Shown here: positions 1-9,245 of the stretch, piece after piece
Position numbering within the stretch: the first letter of the stretch is position 1
Layout of the letters: each line of letters starts with the position of its first letter
Program-made: the position numbers and the translations under genes
Source: Cyclobacteriaceae bacterium
GTDB lineage: Bacteria; Bacteroidota; Bacteroidia; Cytophagales; Cyclobacteriaceae
Length of the DNA stretch: 64,000 bases
Direction: 5' to 3'
NCBI GenBank assembly: GCA_028285685.1
Contig: JANQOR010000029.1
Location: 94,712-158,711 of the forward strand
Notes under the pieces: generated by a model
Told to the model about the DNA's origin: nothing
Seen by the model: only the letters and a program-made list of their open reading frames with translations
Database searches by the model: none

Positions 1-174
1 GTAGGCTTTTTCCTCGTCAGACGACTTAAATGTCTCTCCAGTCACGATAGTGATACTTTCTAAACTCCAAGTCTTGTCTGGAGTCTTGGTTTTCAGATGC
101 CTATGTCCAGCCTGGATTGTAGTAGTTGTACATATGGTGACGAAGAGATAAACTGTAACTACTGAATTTTTCAT
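1..174 (-). CDS. Secreted protein of unknown function, N-terminal part (partial)
   Basis: This reading frame runs off the left edge of the window, so only the first 58 residues are visible. It begins MKNSVVTVYLFVTICTTTIQ, a short basic start and a hydrophobic stretch that looks like a Sec signal peptide. An in-frame ATG lies four codons upstream (position 186), but the 174 start gives the better signal peptide. The gene follows the TonB-dependent receptor on the same strand after about 70 bases, so it may be the last visible member of the FecI/FecR/receptor operon and could be a secreted partner of the receptor. The visible part resembles no family I recognise. Confidence 0.6.
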   Translation of the reverse strand, partial: MKNSVVTVYLFVTICTTTTIQAGHRHLKTKTPDKTWSLESITIVTGETFKSSDEEKAY

Positions 175-246
175 GTGTTCTACCATTGGGATTTGATTTA
201 TAGACGGAATAAGGTCTTCCGTACCCAACCACCACAATGAAAAAAA

Positions 247-2739
247 TTAGAAATTTAGGCCCACTGAAAAATTAGGTGCGAAACCGACTGCATAGCGAAA
301 GGGCTGTTGAACCCGTGGATTATTCTGGAAAATGTTAATGACATTCTTTCGGTCGTAGACATTTAATAGTGATAATCCCAGAACACCACGCCACTGATTT
401 TCACGCTTGAGAAACTTATAAGTCACAGAGAGATCCAGTTGGTGCTGAGATGGAAATGTCCCGGAGTACGGTATTCTTAGCATTGTCTGACCGTTCGAAC
501 CTGGGTCGTTTGGATCTAGTGGAGGAATCAAAACGGGCATTCCGGATTGATAACTCCACGATGCGGCGAAATTCCACCGATCAAAATGATGGATAGCTGT
601 GAGATTCAATAGGTGCCTTTGATTGAAGAAAGCGGTCAGGGTGCTGTTAAAGTCGACCTGAACATCACTTATGGAATACCCAATCCATGTTTCAAACCTT
701 GTCCATCGTTTTTTTATGAATATGTCGGTACCAGTCGTGAGCAGGTCTCCATTGAGGTCCATGCTTGGAGAATTCTGTCTGGTAACACCTTTAGTTTTTT
801 TGCTATAAAACTCCACGTCAAGCAGCCATCCGGAGCGATCATATAAAAAACCTATCATGCCTTGTGTGCCTTTTAAGACTGGAGACATTCGATTCGCCAA
901 CGACCAAAATTGATTCTGAAGACGGAAGTCGTCGAAATCATTGTTGAATTTCCGTTTGATAAACTGATGGGCCCGTCCTCCTGAAGCTTTCAAATAGAAT
1001 GATTCTGAGACCATGAAGCTTAAAGAAACGCGAGGATCGAAGTATTGTCTGTTTAGCGGAGAGTAGTGGTATGAGTGAATTCCGACGTTCGTCAGTAAAC
1101 GATTTCCCCAATTGCTTTGTGAGTTTATGTAGAATGAATGAATTTGTGCATCATCTCTTCTGTTGCTCCTGGGACGATTCAGAGCTTCCTGCTCATCTAA
1201 TGTCACTTTCTGATTGACAAATTGGTATCCGACATCAAATGTAGATCGCTCGCTAACTCTGTATTTCGCATTAGCAAACAATCGAAGATCATCGATGGTG
1301 TTAGAAATATCTTCACCTCTTCTTGGCATTCCGCCCATATTCTCCGAATTGCTTTCGAAAATAGTGAGCGAAGATGTAGTCGCACCAGTTGCGAGATCCA
1401 ATCCATCTGAGAGGGTAGTCTTCCATTTTCCGGTGATTCCCCAGTTATCAAGATCTGACACCTGCCGTTCCCGAGAGTTGGAGTTGGGAGCGTCAAAGAC
1501 ATAGAGAAAGCGATTTTGAATGTTGATGAAGCTAAGAGTGGCTTGATTTCTTTCGTTCGGTTTGAAAATGAGTTTCCCATTGAAGTCCTGAAATCGAATA
1601 TCAAACTGTTCGACAGCCCTGTCTATTCCAGGTAGGTTGGGATCAATTCTGCTTCCCTGGAAATTCAAGGTTCTAAAGGCGTCAAGCTTCGGTGGCAAAT
1701 AGTCGATAGGATAATTGGACCGAGCTGCAATTGAAACTCCGAGCTTCTCTTTCTTTACAGGAGCATTCAGTGTCAAGCCGGCATAGACTGTATTTGCAGA
1801 TGCAGAATACCGAGAGGAATCGGCAATGGTATTTTCGGTCTGTAGGTTGATCAGTCCACCGACACGACCGCCCCACCTGGCGGGTAAAGTACCACGATGG
1901 ATACTGATGCGACTGACTGCGGCAGGATTGTAGGGTGAAATGGTTCCAAAGAAATGCCCAGAGTGGTAGATGGGGATTTCGTCAAATATGATCAGTGTGT
2001 GATCGAATGTACTTCCTCTGAAATTTAAACTTCCTGGCTTACCGTCAGGGGTGCGGATGCCTGGCAAACTCTTCAACACATTTAAGACATCACCATCTGT
2101 TTCGCCAGCCAGAAGTCCAAGGCTTTTCATGTCCACATGCATGCTGTGATCGCTTAATCGAGAATCCACGCCATTAGAAAGGTAGTCCTCAATGACCACT
2201 TCTTGCAAGTAGATGGTATCAGGAGACAGTAGCATTGGCCCACTCATTTCAGACAGATCTTGTGCTGAAACAGACGTGGACGTATAAAATCGAGAGCGAA
2301 TTAGAAGCGAATCAGTTGGGAAAAGATCAGGAATTGAATATTCGTTTTGCCTTGGAAGTAGATATAGTTCTTGTCCGCTATTTATTGAGACTTGCAGGGC
2401 TTCAACCGTTTCGTTGGTTTCGCTGTCCTGCACGCTGAAGACGACTGGCGCCCGAACTGGAAAAATCAGGAATTGTTCGTTGTTTGACCTTTCAAATTGC
2501 AATGGATTTTCGAGTGAAAGAGCAGCTAAACAGTCGTTCAATTCGTGGCAATCACTTACATGAAGTGTGAGATTATCGAGAAGACTGTGATTATAAGTGA
2601 AGCCAATATTGAATTTTTCTTCCATCTCCAATATCCAATTTGAAAAACTCATCGTGCGTCTTTCCTGTGCAAGGAGGGGTGTAAAATGAACGATCACAAA
2701 CAGAAAAAGAAGGATTCTTCTATATCTGGCTAATGGCAT
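247..2739 (-). CDS. TonB-dependent outer membrane receptor with STN domain (FecA-like)
   Basis: Outer-membrane active-transport protein of 830 residues. A signal peptide (about 1-25) is followed by an STN signalling domain (about 30-95), a degenerate beta-sandwich region (about 97-180), a plug domain (about 203-302, with LKSLPGIRTPDGKPGSLNFRG and an FDEIPIYHSGH segment) and a long beta barrel ending in phenylalanine. The STN domain is the part that in FecA-type systems talks to a FecR anti-sigma factor. The genes just upstream on the same strand encode exactly that pair, so this is a cell-surface-signalling receptor that probably induces its own operon when it binds its substrate. The substrate (siderophore, glycan, peptide or other) cannot be read from the sequence. 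No SusD-like partner is present beside it in the window. Confidence 0.93.
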   Translation of the reverse strand: MPLARYRRILLFLFVIVHFTPLLAQERRTMSFSNWILEMEEKFNIGFTYNHSLLDNLTLHVSDCHELNDCLAALSLENPLQFERSNNEQFLIFPVRAPVVFSVQDSETNETVEALQVSINSGQELYLLPRQNEYSIPDLFPTDSLLIRSRFYTSTSVSAQDLSEMSGPMLLSPDTIYLQEVVIEDYLSNGVDSRLSDHSMHVDMKSLGLLAGETDGDVLNVLKSLPGIRTPDGKPGSLNFRGSTFDHTLIIFDEIPIYHSGHFFGTISPYNPAAVSRISIHRGTLPARWGGRVGGLINLQTENTIADSSRYSASANTVYAGLTLNAPVKKEKLGVSIAARSNYPIDYLPPKLDAFRTLNFQGSRIDPNLPGIDRAVEQFDIRFQDFNGKLIFKPNERNQATLSFINIQNRFLYVFDAPNSNSRERQVSDLDNWGITGKWKTTLSDGLDLATGATTSSLTIFESNSENMGGMPRRGEDISNTIDDLRLFANAKYRVSERSTFDVGYQFVNQKVTLDEQEALNRPRSNRRDDAQIHSFYINSQSNWGNRLLTNVGIHSYHYSPLNRQYFDPRVSLSFMVSESFYLKASGGRAHQFIKRKFNNDFDDFRLQNQFWSLANRMSPVLKGTQGMIGFLYDRSGWLLDVEFYSKKTKGVTRQNSPSMDLNGDLLTTGTDIFIKKRWTRFETWIGYSISDVQVDFNSTLTAFFNQRHLLNLTAIHHFDRWNFAASWSYQSGMPVLIPPLDPNDPGSNGQTMLRIPYSGTFPSQHQLDLSVTYKFLKRENQWRGVLGLSLLNVYDRKNVINIFQNNPRVQQPFRYAVGFAPNFSVGLNF

Positions 2740-2760
2740 GGAGCAAAGTTCAACGGAATA

Positions 2761-3666
2761 TCATTCAAAATCAACCTTACCGTCAGTCACTCTGTACCGG
2801 ATCTCCATGGTTGAAAAGACAGCACGTAAAGCCTGATCTTGATTACTATGACTAAACTGACCAGTGAAAAGGAGATCAGAAAACTTATCTGGTAGGTTGA
2901 TTTCGAGTTTGTAGTATTTTGTCAGATCGGAAACAACCTCTGACAAGGGTGTTCGGGTATATGAGCTAAAGCCTCGAACCCAATCTGACTCCGCCTCAAC
3001 CCGAAATCTTTGTAGTTCATTACTTACGAGTTTGACTCCCTCGTTTTCGACTAAAATTTCCGCTTGATTAACTGATCGTACCTGTACCTTGCCTTCATAA
3101 CATTTCACCTCGAATATTGGACCTGCTACTTTAACATTGAATTGTGTTCCTAGTACTGAGACCGTTCCTTTTTCTGTTGAGACAATAAAAGATTCTCCTG
3201 GTTCTACATCCAGGTAGGCTTGACCAACTATTTCAACGTTACGATCCTCTTCCCAATTTCTTTTTTTATAAGCAATCGAGGAGGCTGCATCTAGTGTTAC
3301 TTTCGATCCATCCGGGAGGACTATCTCCTTTTTCTCACCAATGTTGGTTTGAATTAGAACATTTGTATTTAAAAAGTAGTCCCAGCCAAGGTAAGCAACC
3401 GTTAGAAGTACCACAGAGGCTGCAACACGGTACCATGTGGTCATCGGCACAACCTTGGCCTTCTTCTTTAGTCGTTTTTTTTCTTGAAGAGTAGAATAAC
3501 TGGTGTTAATGTCCAATGGTGAAATTTTCCAGGAATCGATGTCTTCAACTACCGTTTTCAACTCTTGGAACTCGTCCTCTTGCTCGAACTGCCTTTTATC
3601 CTCTGCACTCAACTCATCATTGATCCAGCGGGCTAATAGGTCGGTATAATTGGATTCTTTGCTCAC
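2761..3666 (-). CDS. FecR-family anti-sigma factor
   Basis: Inner-membrane regulator of 301 residues. The N-terminal cytoplasmic part (1-75) carries the sigma-binding region, ending in a lysine-rich stretch. One membrane segment follows at about 79-98, then a periplasmic FecR domain (about 105-200, with the IVLPDGSKVTLDAASSIAY and SVLGTQFNV signatures) and a C-terminal DUF4974-like domain (about 230-301). In Bacteroidota these proteins hold an ECF sigma factor inactive until the STN domain of a cognate TonB receptor signals substrate binding. The gene sits between the sigma factor (40 bases upstream) and the receptor (21 bases downstream), which strongly supports one regulatory operon. Confidence 0.95.
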   Translation of the reverse strand: MSKESNYTDLLARWINDELSAEDKRQFEQEDEFQELKTVVEDIDSWKISPLDINTSYSTLQEKKRLKKKAKVVPMTTWYRVAASVVLLTVAYLGWDYFLNTNVLIQTNIGEKKEIVLPDGSKVTLDAASSIAYKKRNWEEDRNVEIVGQAYLDVEPGESFIVSTEKGTVSVLGTQFNVKVAGPIFEVKCYEGKVQVRSVNQAEILVENEGVKLVSNELQRFRVEAESDWVRGFSSYTRTPLSEVVSDLTKYYKLEINLPDKFSDLLFTGQFSHSNQDQALRAVFSTMEIRYRVTDGKVDFE

Positions 3667-3705
3667 TTCTTACTCATTGACGATATCATGTATACAATAC
3701 CCAAC

Positions 3706-4227
3706 CTAGATCTTACGTTGTTTAAGTTCCGCAATTTTTTCCTTCAGGTTCAGCAATGCTTTGGAAATCCGCTTTTCGACTGCTGTCTCACTGATTTCCA
3801 ACTGTTGGGCGATTTCCTTGAAAGTCATTTTGTCGATCCTATTCATGAGAAAGGCTTCACGTTGCCCATCGGGTAGCCCGGAGATAGCACCTTCGATTTG
3901 TTCTCTGAATTCTTCTGTTCTAAGATGAAAAAAAGGATCTGTTGAATCAGTCTGCGGAAGCAGGGATTTTTCAAATTTTAGTGAGACCTGTTTCGATCGT
4001 GCCTGGTCTAGAAATAAGTTGTTAGCAACTTTATACAGGAACCCAACTACGGTTTCAAAAACGACCTCTGCACATTTATTCCAAAGCCGAATAAATGTAT
4101 CGTGCATCAAGTCCTCTGCCTGGTCCGCATCTCCACACTTGTAATAAAGGAAATTTCGTAGCTTCTCAGCATTGGAAACATAGATTTCATGATAGACTTG
4201 CTCATCGCAGATTGAATTTTCAGGCAT
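3706..4227 (-). CDS. RNA polymerase ECF sigma factor (FecI-like)
   Basis: Sigma-70 family protein of 173 residues, the usual length for an extracytoplasmic-function sigma. Region 2 is seen at about residues 15-80 (LRNFLYYKCGDADQAEDLMHD and the RLWNK segment). Region 4 is near the C terminus, where LPDGQREAFLMNRIDKMTFKEI leads into the helix-turn-helix with ISETAVEKRISKAL. It lies first in the sigma/FecR/receptor set and is likely to transcribe that set when released by the FecR protein. The S41 protease gene upstream is co-oriented but separated by 66 bases, so it is probably transcribed separately or by read-through. Confidence 0.94.
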   Translation of the reverse strand: MPENSICDEQVYHEIYVSNAEKLRNFLYYKCGDADQAEDLMHDTFIRLWNKCAEVVFETVVGFLYKVANNLFLDQARSKQVSLKFEKSLLPQTDSTDPFFHLRTEEFREQIEGAISGLPDGQREAFLMNRIDKMTFKEIAQQLEISETAVEKRISKALLNLKEKIAELKQRKI

Positions 4228-4293
4228 CTCTGCAATATTACTCAGGAAGCTAGAATTTTCTTGATCACTGATTTAGATTTCTCTTTGAACAAT

Positions 4294-5484
4294 CTACTGA
4301 CTTAGTATCTTAAGCGCAGTACTCAAGTGCAGATCACTTCTCAGACGCTCATCGATTGACATCTGAATCACACTCTTGTAGCTGTTTTCGGATTGATCAA
4401 CAAAGTAGTCGGGAAGTAATCCCACGGATTGCCAGGAAACACCTTTGGGCGTATACATAGCGTTGGTAATAAATTTCACACGATAGTTGTTTGCCAGCTT
4501 GTAGGTATTTTCGATTACTCCTTTTCCGAAGGTCTTCTTTCCAACAATGAATGCACGGTTGTGGTCCTTAAGGGCACTAACCACAATTTCACTTGCTGAT
4601 GCGGTTTTTTCATTGGTAAGAAGACCAATCTTGAAATTTGTGAATTTGTTTTCGGAACCAGTATAATTACTTACTGCTTTCGATCTGGCTCGTGTTCTTA
4701 GCACAATGTCACCCTGATTCATGAAAAGTCGAGCGATATTGATTCCCTCATTCAACACTCCACCCAAGTTGTTTCGGAAGTCTAAAATCAACGCGTTGAT
4801 TCCATCTGATTTCAATTGATGCAGGCCCTCTTCAAGCTCCTTGGAAATCCCTATGGAAACAGATTTCACCTCGATCAACGCTACGTTTCTATTTGGGATT
4901 TTTGTAATGATAAGGTTCTTGTTTTTCAGAGTGTCTCGGGTCAAGGACACGTCGAGTACGGAAATATCTCTCACAACCTTAAGCTCCGATGTTTGACCGA
5001 CCTCACCGTCAAGCAACTGGTTGACCTCCTGTACACTTTTACCTTTTAATACTTCTCCATCAACACGGACAATGCGATCCTGGATTCTCAATTTCTTTTC
5101 TGCCTCAGACCCTTCTGTCAGACTCGTTACGGTAAGGCTTCCATCACCCGAGTTAAATGAACTTGTAAATCCAAGAGATACTTTGATTCCTTTTAAGGAG
5201 TTTAGAATTTCTTCATATTCTTCATCCGTCCAGAGCTGGGCCAGGTTTGGGTTTTCGGGCGGCGAGATATGTCTCAACATGCCTTCTATAGATGCCCAAT
5301 AAAGGTCGTCTTCTGTCAATCCATCATAGTAGTAGTAGTCCAAGATCAGCGACCTGATCTCTTCGTAGGTTTCCGCACCCGTATTTGAATATTCTTTGTC
5401 AATATTGAATAATGGTTTTTGTTGCGCGAAAACCGTTGAAAGCGCACTAAAAACAATAATCGTACTCTGCAGTCGAATGTTCAT
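4294..5484 (-). CDS. S41 family C-terminal processing peptidase with PDZ domain
   Basis: Exported serine protease of the CtpA/tail-specific type, about 396 residues from the preferred start. The ATG at 5484 (MNIRLQSTIIVFSALSTVFA) gives a clean signal peptide. Another in-frame ATG lies at 5502, and the open frame continues to 5601 through a stretch that does not look like protein. After a short helical region comes a PDZ domain (VTSLTEGSEAEKKLRIQDRI) and the peptidase core, where NEKTASASE holds the catalytic serine and GKKTFGKG the catalytic lysine. Such proteases cut non-polar C termini of periplasmic proteins. It precedes the FecI-type sigma gene on the same strand. A role in that signalling (cleavage of FecR) is possible but is only an inference. 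Confidence 0.9.
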   Translation of the reverse strand: MNIRLQSTIIVFSALSTVFAQQKPLFNIDKEYSNTGAETYEEIRSLILDYYYYDGLTEDDLYWASIEGMLRHISPPENPNLAQLWTDEEYEEILNSLKGIKVSLGFTSSFNSGDGSLTVTSLTEGSEAEKKLRIQDRIVRVDGEVLKGKSVQEVNQLLDGEVGQTSELKVVRDISVLDVSLTRDTLKNKNLIITKIPNRNVALIEVKSVSIGISKELEEGLHQLKSDGINALILDFRNNLGGVLNEGINIARLFMNQGDIVLRTRARSKAVSNYTGSENKFTNFKIGLLTNEKTASASEIVVSALKDHNRAFIVGKKTFGKGVIENTYKLANNYRVKFITNAMYTPKGVSWQSVGLLPDYFVDQSENSYKSVIQMSIDERLRSDLHLSTALKILSQ

Positions 5485-5633
5485 TTTGGTGTAAACGTTC
5501 ATTTTGAATAAAGGTACTGCTCTTTCCCGGGACGTTGATTTTTTAAAACAAATCCATGCTAAGTAAGTCAACGAACAGAATGCCTCTTGACAAAAAAACA
5601 TTGTTTAAGTGAAAAGAGAGCTGCCAATAAAAT

Positions 5634-5662
5634 GCCTTCCTAGATTAGAGGCCTAGAAAGGC
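5634..5662 (-). terminator. Likely intrinsic terminator of the PadR-permease operon
   Basis: Arms at 5634-5643 and 5653-5662 pair over ten bases with one mismatch around a nine-base loop. Read on the minus strand, the hairpin begins 22 bases after the stop of the permease gene and is followed by ATTTTATT, a moderately T-rich tail. It fits a rho-independent terminator for the minus-strand operon that ends at 5684. Confidence 0.6.
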
Positions 5663-5683
5663 AAAAGAACAACTATAATTCAA

Positions 5684-8347
5684 TTATTCACAGCGAAGAG
5701 ACTCTACGGGGTTGTTTTTGGCAATCTTCCTGGTCTGGAAAATGATCGTTAGGATTGAGATCAAAATCAGAACAGCCGACGCTGCTGCAATCAGACCTAC
5801 ATTAATATCTAGTGCATAGGCAAAACTTGATTTCCACTGTATAAGTGCGAAATAGCTGAGAGGTCCGCCTATGGCAATGGCTATCAACACGAGGGAAAGA
5901 AAGTCTTTGCTTAGTAAGATCAGAAGTTGGCTCAGGTTGGCTCCGAGTACTTTCCGCATTCCGATTTCCTTGGTTTTCTTGACGAGGGTCATTACAACAA
6001 GTCCATACAGGCCAAGTACTGCTATGAGAATGGACAAGAAAGTAAAGACATTGGATATCTTACCTAGCCGAATGTCTTCCGTATACTGTTGATTGTATCT
6101 GTCTTTGAGAAAGAAGTAATCAAAGTAGTTTCCTGGAAAAGTTTCTTCATAGACATTCTGTATGGCCGAAGTGAGACCCTCTGTAGCTTCTGATTCCAGC
6201 TTAACCGAAAACCCATGGTACGTCGAATAGTAAGGGATGAAGATTATAGGCTCAATTTTTTCATGTAAGGAGAGCTGGTGAAAATCATTTATGACACCTA
6301 CTACCGTCCAGTTCTTACCCCAAAATTCAATGGTCCTTCCTACCGCTTCGCTTGGGTCATTAAACTTTAGTAGATCCACTGCAGACTCATTGATAAGAAT
6401 ATTCTTGACCTTATCTCCGTCTAGATTATGGTCGGTAAACTCAAAAGCTCGTCCTGCCGCCAGACCTATACCGAACAGTCTGGTGAAATCATGATCAGTA
6501 TTGATGAAGTTGGACGTCAAATTACGAGCTTCCGGGTCAGCGCTGGATTTGATCTTAAAAATTCGACCCATTTTGCTCCCGAATACACGATTGGAAGCAG
6601 TGACCATTTTTACTCCCGAGAGACCTGATACTTCCTGTTTGAAGAGATCAATTTTGTTGAAAAATACACTATCGAAATCATTTTGCGAGGGAGCATATAG
6701 GACCATCGTCTTGTCCATATCAAAACCCAGGTCCTGATTGATCATGTAGTTGATTTGGCGTGCAACAATAATCGATGCGGAAATGAGGACAACCGCAATG
6801 ATGAATTGAAAGATTACCAGGCCTTTTTTCAACCAGACAATTTCACCCTTGAGCTTAAAGCTACCTTTTAGAATATCCTGAGTACTAAAGCGTGTCACGA
6901 TAAATGCCGGGTAAAGCGAGATAATAGTCAATGATCCTATTAGGACTAAAAACAGAATGATTGGAAATGAAACGACACCAACCTTGGCAGTAAGCAATGT
7001 CAGCAGATTTAGCTCCAATCCTGTGAGTTGATTGAATACAGGTTGAAGGAAAAGGACACATAGGATTGAGAGAGCAAGTGCAATTCCGTTCAAAACGAAG
7101 GTCTCAATTAAAAATTGATTCGCAATTTGACCTTTTACAGCTCCAATGGATTTCCTGATTCCCACCTCTTTTGCACGCTGAATAGCTCTGCTAGTATTTA
7201 GGTTGATGTAGTTGATCCATGCAATTAGAATGATGAAGATGGCAATGGCTAACATGAGCCAGACCATCTGTCCGTCAGTCACTTGTCCGATCTCATATTC
7301 CATTGAACTATCCAAATGAGCTTCTAGAAGAGGCTGCAGGTAGAATTTCTCAGTGCCACCCGAAACTTCACCTCTTTTAAAATACCTGGTCCCAAAGTCT
7401 GCTAATTTCAGGTTGAAAGCTGACATAGAAGCATCCTCCTTCAGCTTTATGTAGTGGTAAAAGTCTGACCAATCCCAGCTACTGTTTGCGCCCTCCCCAG
7501 CGAGTTCCACAAAGGTTTCGTACGAGATCAAAAACTCATATTGTAGGTGAGAATTTGCAGGAGGATCTTTGACAACAGCTGTGATGTCAAATGGGCCATT
7601 GCCGTTCAAATGGATCGGCTGACCCACAAGATCGCCCATTGCAGATCCATTTCTGATCAGTTTTTTTGCGAAAGATTCGGTCAGCATGATTTTGTACGTG
7701 CCGTCTAATGAATTTTTTGACAAGCCATTGATGAAATGAACAGAGAAAAAAGAGGGGAAGTGCTTGTCTGCATAGAGGCTTTGACTACTAAGAAATTGCT
7801 CATTATTATAGGTGACATAGTTTCTGAATGTAGGTATCATCCTGGTATAGGCCTCTACTTCAGGAAAGTCAGCGGCCATTGTCGGACCAATGGTCGGGTA
7901 GGTGATGGTACCATGCTGGATCAATTCCCCATTTTGGTAACGATCGTTGATCACTCGATAAATGCGATCTGAGTCGTCCAGATGTGCATCGAAACTGGTT
8001 TCGAACAGGACATATTGGAGAATGAGCAAGGAGACCGTCATTCCAGCCACCAGTCCAATCAAATTGATTGTAGCGAAGGTTTTATTCCTTTTTAAGTCCC
8101 GTACAGAGACTTTGAGGTAGTTCTTGAGTAAGACCATATTATTTTGAGTTTTAGTGTGTTTCCTTAGTCTGTGATAGCGGAGAAAAGCGACTGCATTGAA
8201 CACGTAATTGATTTTTGCTTTTCTTTTCCCCATTTCATTTAGATCGCTCAGAAAGAGCTCATGCAGGTCGCCTTCAATGGACTCCCATAGAGCGGGTTGA
8301 CAAAACTTCGCCAGAAGTTGACCTATCCATTTTGGAGGTGATGTCAT
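5684..8347 (-). CDS. FtsX/MacB-type ABC transporter permease with N-terminal prefix domain
   Basis: Large inner-membrane protein of 887 residues. Residues 1-70 form a soluble prefix (QLLAKFCQPALWESIEGDLHE) typical of permeases paired with PadR regulators. Then comes a first membrane helix near 90-115, a large extracytoplasmic MacB-like domain, a three-helix FtsX module with GIRKSIGAVKGQIANQFL, a second periplasmic domain, and a second FtsX module with EIGMRKVLGANLSQLLILLS. This double-FtsX layout is common in Bacteroidota; relatives export peptides or drive envelope processes by mechanotransmission. No ATPase gene is adjacent, so the partner must be encoded elsewhere. The start overlaps the PadR stop by four bases (ATGA), indicating translational coupling. 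Confidence 0.92.
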   Translation of the reverse strand: MTSPPKWIGQLLAKFCQPALWESIEGDLHELFLSDLNEMGKRKAKINYVFNAVAFLRYHRLRKHTKTQNNMVLLKNYLKVSVRDLKRNKTFATINLIGLVAGMTVSLLILQYVLFETSFDAHLDDSDRIYRVINDRYQNGELIQHGTITYPTIGPTMAADFPEVEAYTRMIPTFRNYVTYNNEQFLSSQSLYADKHFPSFFSVHFINGLSKNSLDGTYKIMLTESFAKKLIRNGSAMGDLVGQPIHLNGNGPFDITAVVKDPPANSHLQYEFLISYETFVELAGEGANSSWDWSDFYHYIKLKEDASMSAFNLKLADFGTRYFKRGEVSGGTEKFYLQPLLEAHLDSSMEYEIGQVTDGQMVWLMLAIAIFIILIAWINYINLNTSRAIQRAKEVGIRKSIGAVKGQIANQFLIETFVLNGIALALSILCVLFLQPVFNQLTGLELNLLTLLTAKVGVVSFPIILFLVLIGSLTIISLYPAFIVTRFSTQDILKGSFKLKGEIVWLKKGLVIFQFIIAVVLISASIIVARQINYMINQDLGFDMDKTMVLYAPSQNDFDSVFFNKIDLFKQEVSGLSGVKMVTASNRVFGSKMGRIFKIKSSADPEARNLTSNFINTDHDFTRLFGIGLAAGRAFEFTDHNLDGDKVKNILINESAVDLLKFNDPSEAVGRTIEFWGKNWTVVGVINDFHQLSLHEKIEPIIFIPYYSTYHGFSVKLESEATEGLTSAIQNVYEETFPGNYFDYFFLKDRYNQQYTEDIRLGKISNVFTFLSILIAVLGLYGLVVMTLVKKTKEIGMRKVLGANLSQLLILLSKDFLSLVLIAIAIGGPLSYFALIQWKSSFAYALDINVGLIAAASAVLILISILTIIFQTRKIAKNNPVESLRCE

Positions 8348-8673
8348 TGTTCAAAAGCAATTTTGGGTATTCCTGACCATAAATTGTCTCTAAGCTTTTT
8401 GGATGTTGTCAAGGCAGCCTGGCCCGATTTGGTCACTCTGAAAAGTAGTTTTCTCTTACCGCCGCGCTCATTCGTGGGCTCACTGTACCTGGACTCCAAA
8501 AAGTTCTTCTCACTCAACCGTTGCAACACATTGTGAACTGTGCTGATGGTGATTGATCGATTGCATTTCTCTTCGATTTCAAGTTTTATGGCCACTCCGT
8601 AAGCGTTGTCAAAAAGATTTGCAACAACCAGAAGCGCTATTTCTTCGAGTTCTCCTAAATGTGTTCCTTTCAT
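8344..8673 (-). CDS. PadR-family transcriptional regulator
   Basis: Small winged-helix repressor of 109 residues. The N-terminal half has the PadR pattern (LGELEEIALLVVANLFDNAYG, then NRSITISTVHNVLQRLSEKNFLESR), followed by the wing with the ERGGKRKLLFRVT segment. PadR proteins act as dimers and usually repress their own operon until a ligand or envelope stress releases them. It overlaps the permease gene by four bases. A 13-bp inverted repeat lies four bases upstream of its ATG and is the obvious candidate operator. A second PadR-permease pair with the same arrangement lies at 56.6-59.6 kb. Confidence 0.93.
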   Translation of the reverse strand: MKGTHLGELEEIALLVVANLFDNAYGVAIKLEIEEKCNRSITISTVHNVLQRLSEKNFLESRYSEPTNERGGKRKLLFRVTKSGQAALTTSKKLRDNLWSGIPKIAFEQ

Positions 8674-8676
8674 AAT

Positions 8677-8730
8677 TATTTATTCGACAAAACCGAAATT
8701 AATATAATATTCGTAAATGTCGAATAAATA
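8677..8730. promoter_or_regulatory. Candidate PadR operator: 13-bp perfect inverted repeat
   Basis: TATTTATTCGACA at 8677-8689 is repeated as its exact reverse complement at 8718-8730, with a 28-base AT-rich spacer that itself contains partly symmetric CGAA/TTCG sequence. The element begins four bases before the start codon of the PadR gene and covers the region where its promoter must lie. Autoregulation is typical for the family; binding here is inferred. Confidence 0.6.
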
Positions 8731-8775
8731 GTTTCAAAAAGATTCGATTTTTTTAGCAGGAGGGATCGTGACGAT

Positions 8776-9195
8776 TTATTCCGAAGAGATTTTTATGAAT
8801 TTACTGGCGCATGGCTCAATACACTGTGGAAAACGGACGATTAGCTCGTTTTGATCGTTGAGCTCGTATTGGTATTCAGGTATAAATTCACTTGTCGCAC
8901 ATTCATGTGATACAATGACATTTCTAGACGTATCGTATGCTCCATTTGAATCAATAAACAATTTTAAACTTGGAGCACAGAACAAACCCTGATCCATCCA
9001 TAGTTTGCCGTCTTCTAAAAATGTAATCTTATAGTCATCGTCAGTTGGTTGAAAGGTGCCGCTTCCGTCTCCCGGATCGATGAGTACTTCTGTAAGCAGC
9101 CAGACGCCTAGAAGATCTCCAGAGGCTGCATTGTTTTCTTCACAAGACGAGAAAACTGTTGCAAGACCGATTATTAAAGTCAGATATCCTTTCAT
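8776..9195 (-). CDS. Small lipoprotein, possibly lipocalin-like
   Basis: A protein of 139 residues starting MKGYLTLIIGLATVFSSCEE, a lipoprotein signal peptide with the lipid-acceptor cysteine at about residue 18. The mature part opens with GDLLGVWLLTEVLIDPGDGSG, a pattern seen in Bacteroidota lipocalin-like lipoproteins, and is rich in predicted beta strands with four further cysteines (FCAPS, HECAT, QCIEPC) that could form disulfides in the periplasm. The function is unknown. It lies about 100 bases from the PadR gene and 50 bases downstream of the DinB-like gene, on the same strand as both. Confidence 0.7.
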   Translation of the reverse strand: MKGYLTLIIGLATVFSSCEENNAASGDLLGVWLLTEVLIDPGDGSGTFQPTDDDYKITFLEDGKLWMDQGLFCAPSLKLFIDSNGAYDTSRNVIVSHECATSEFIPEYQYELNDQNELIVRFPQCIEPCASKFIKISSE

Positions 9196-9245
9196 AGCAT
9201 TTTTCTTGAGTACTGATATTACAGATCGACTAGGAAATTCCCTAC

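Noticed and set aside
1203-1604. Minus-strand open frame of 133 codons inside the TonB receptor gene
   Set aside because: It is an out-of-frame shadow of the receptor barrel and has no independent support.
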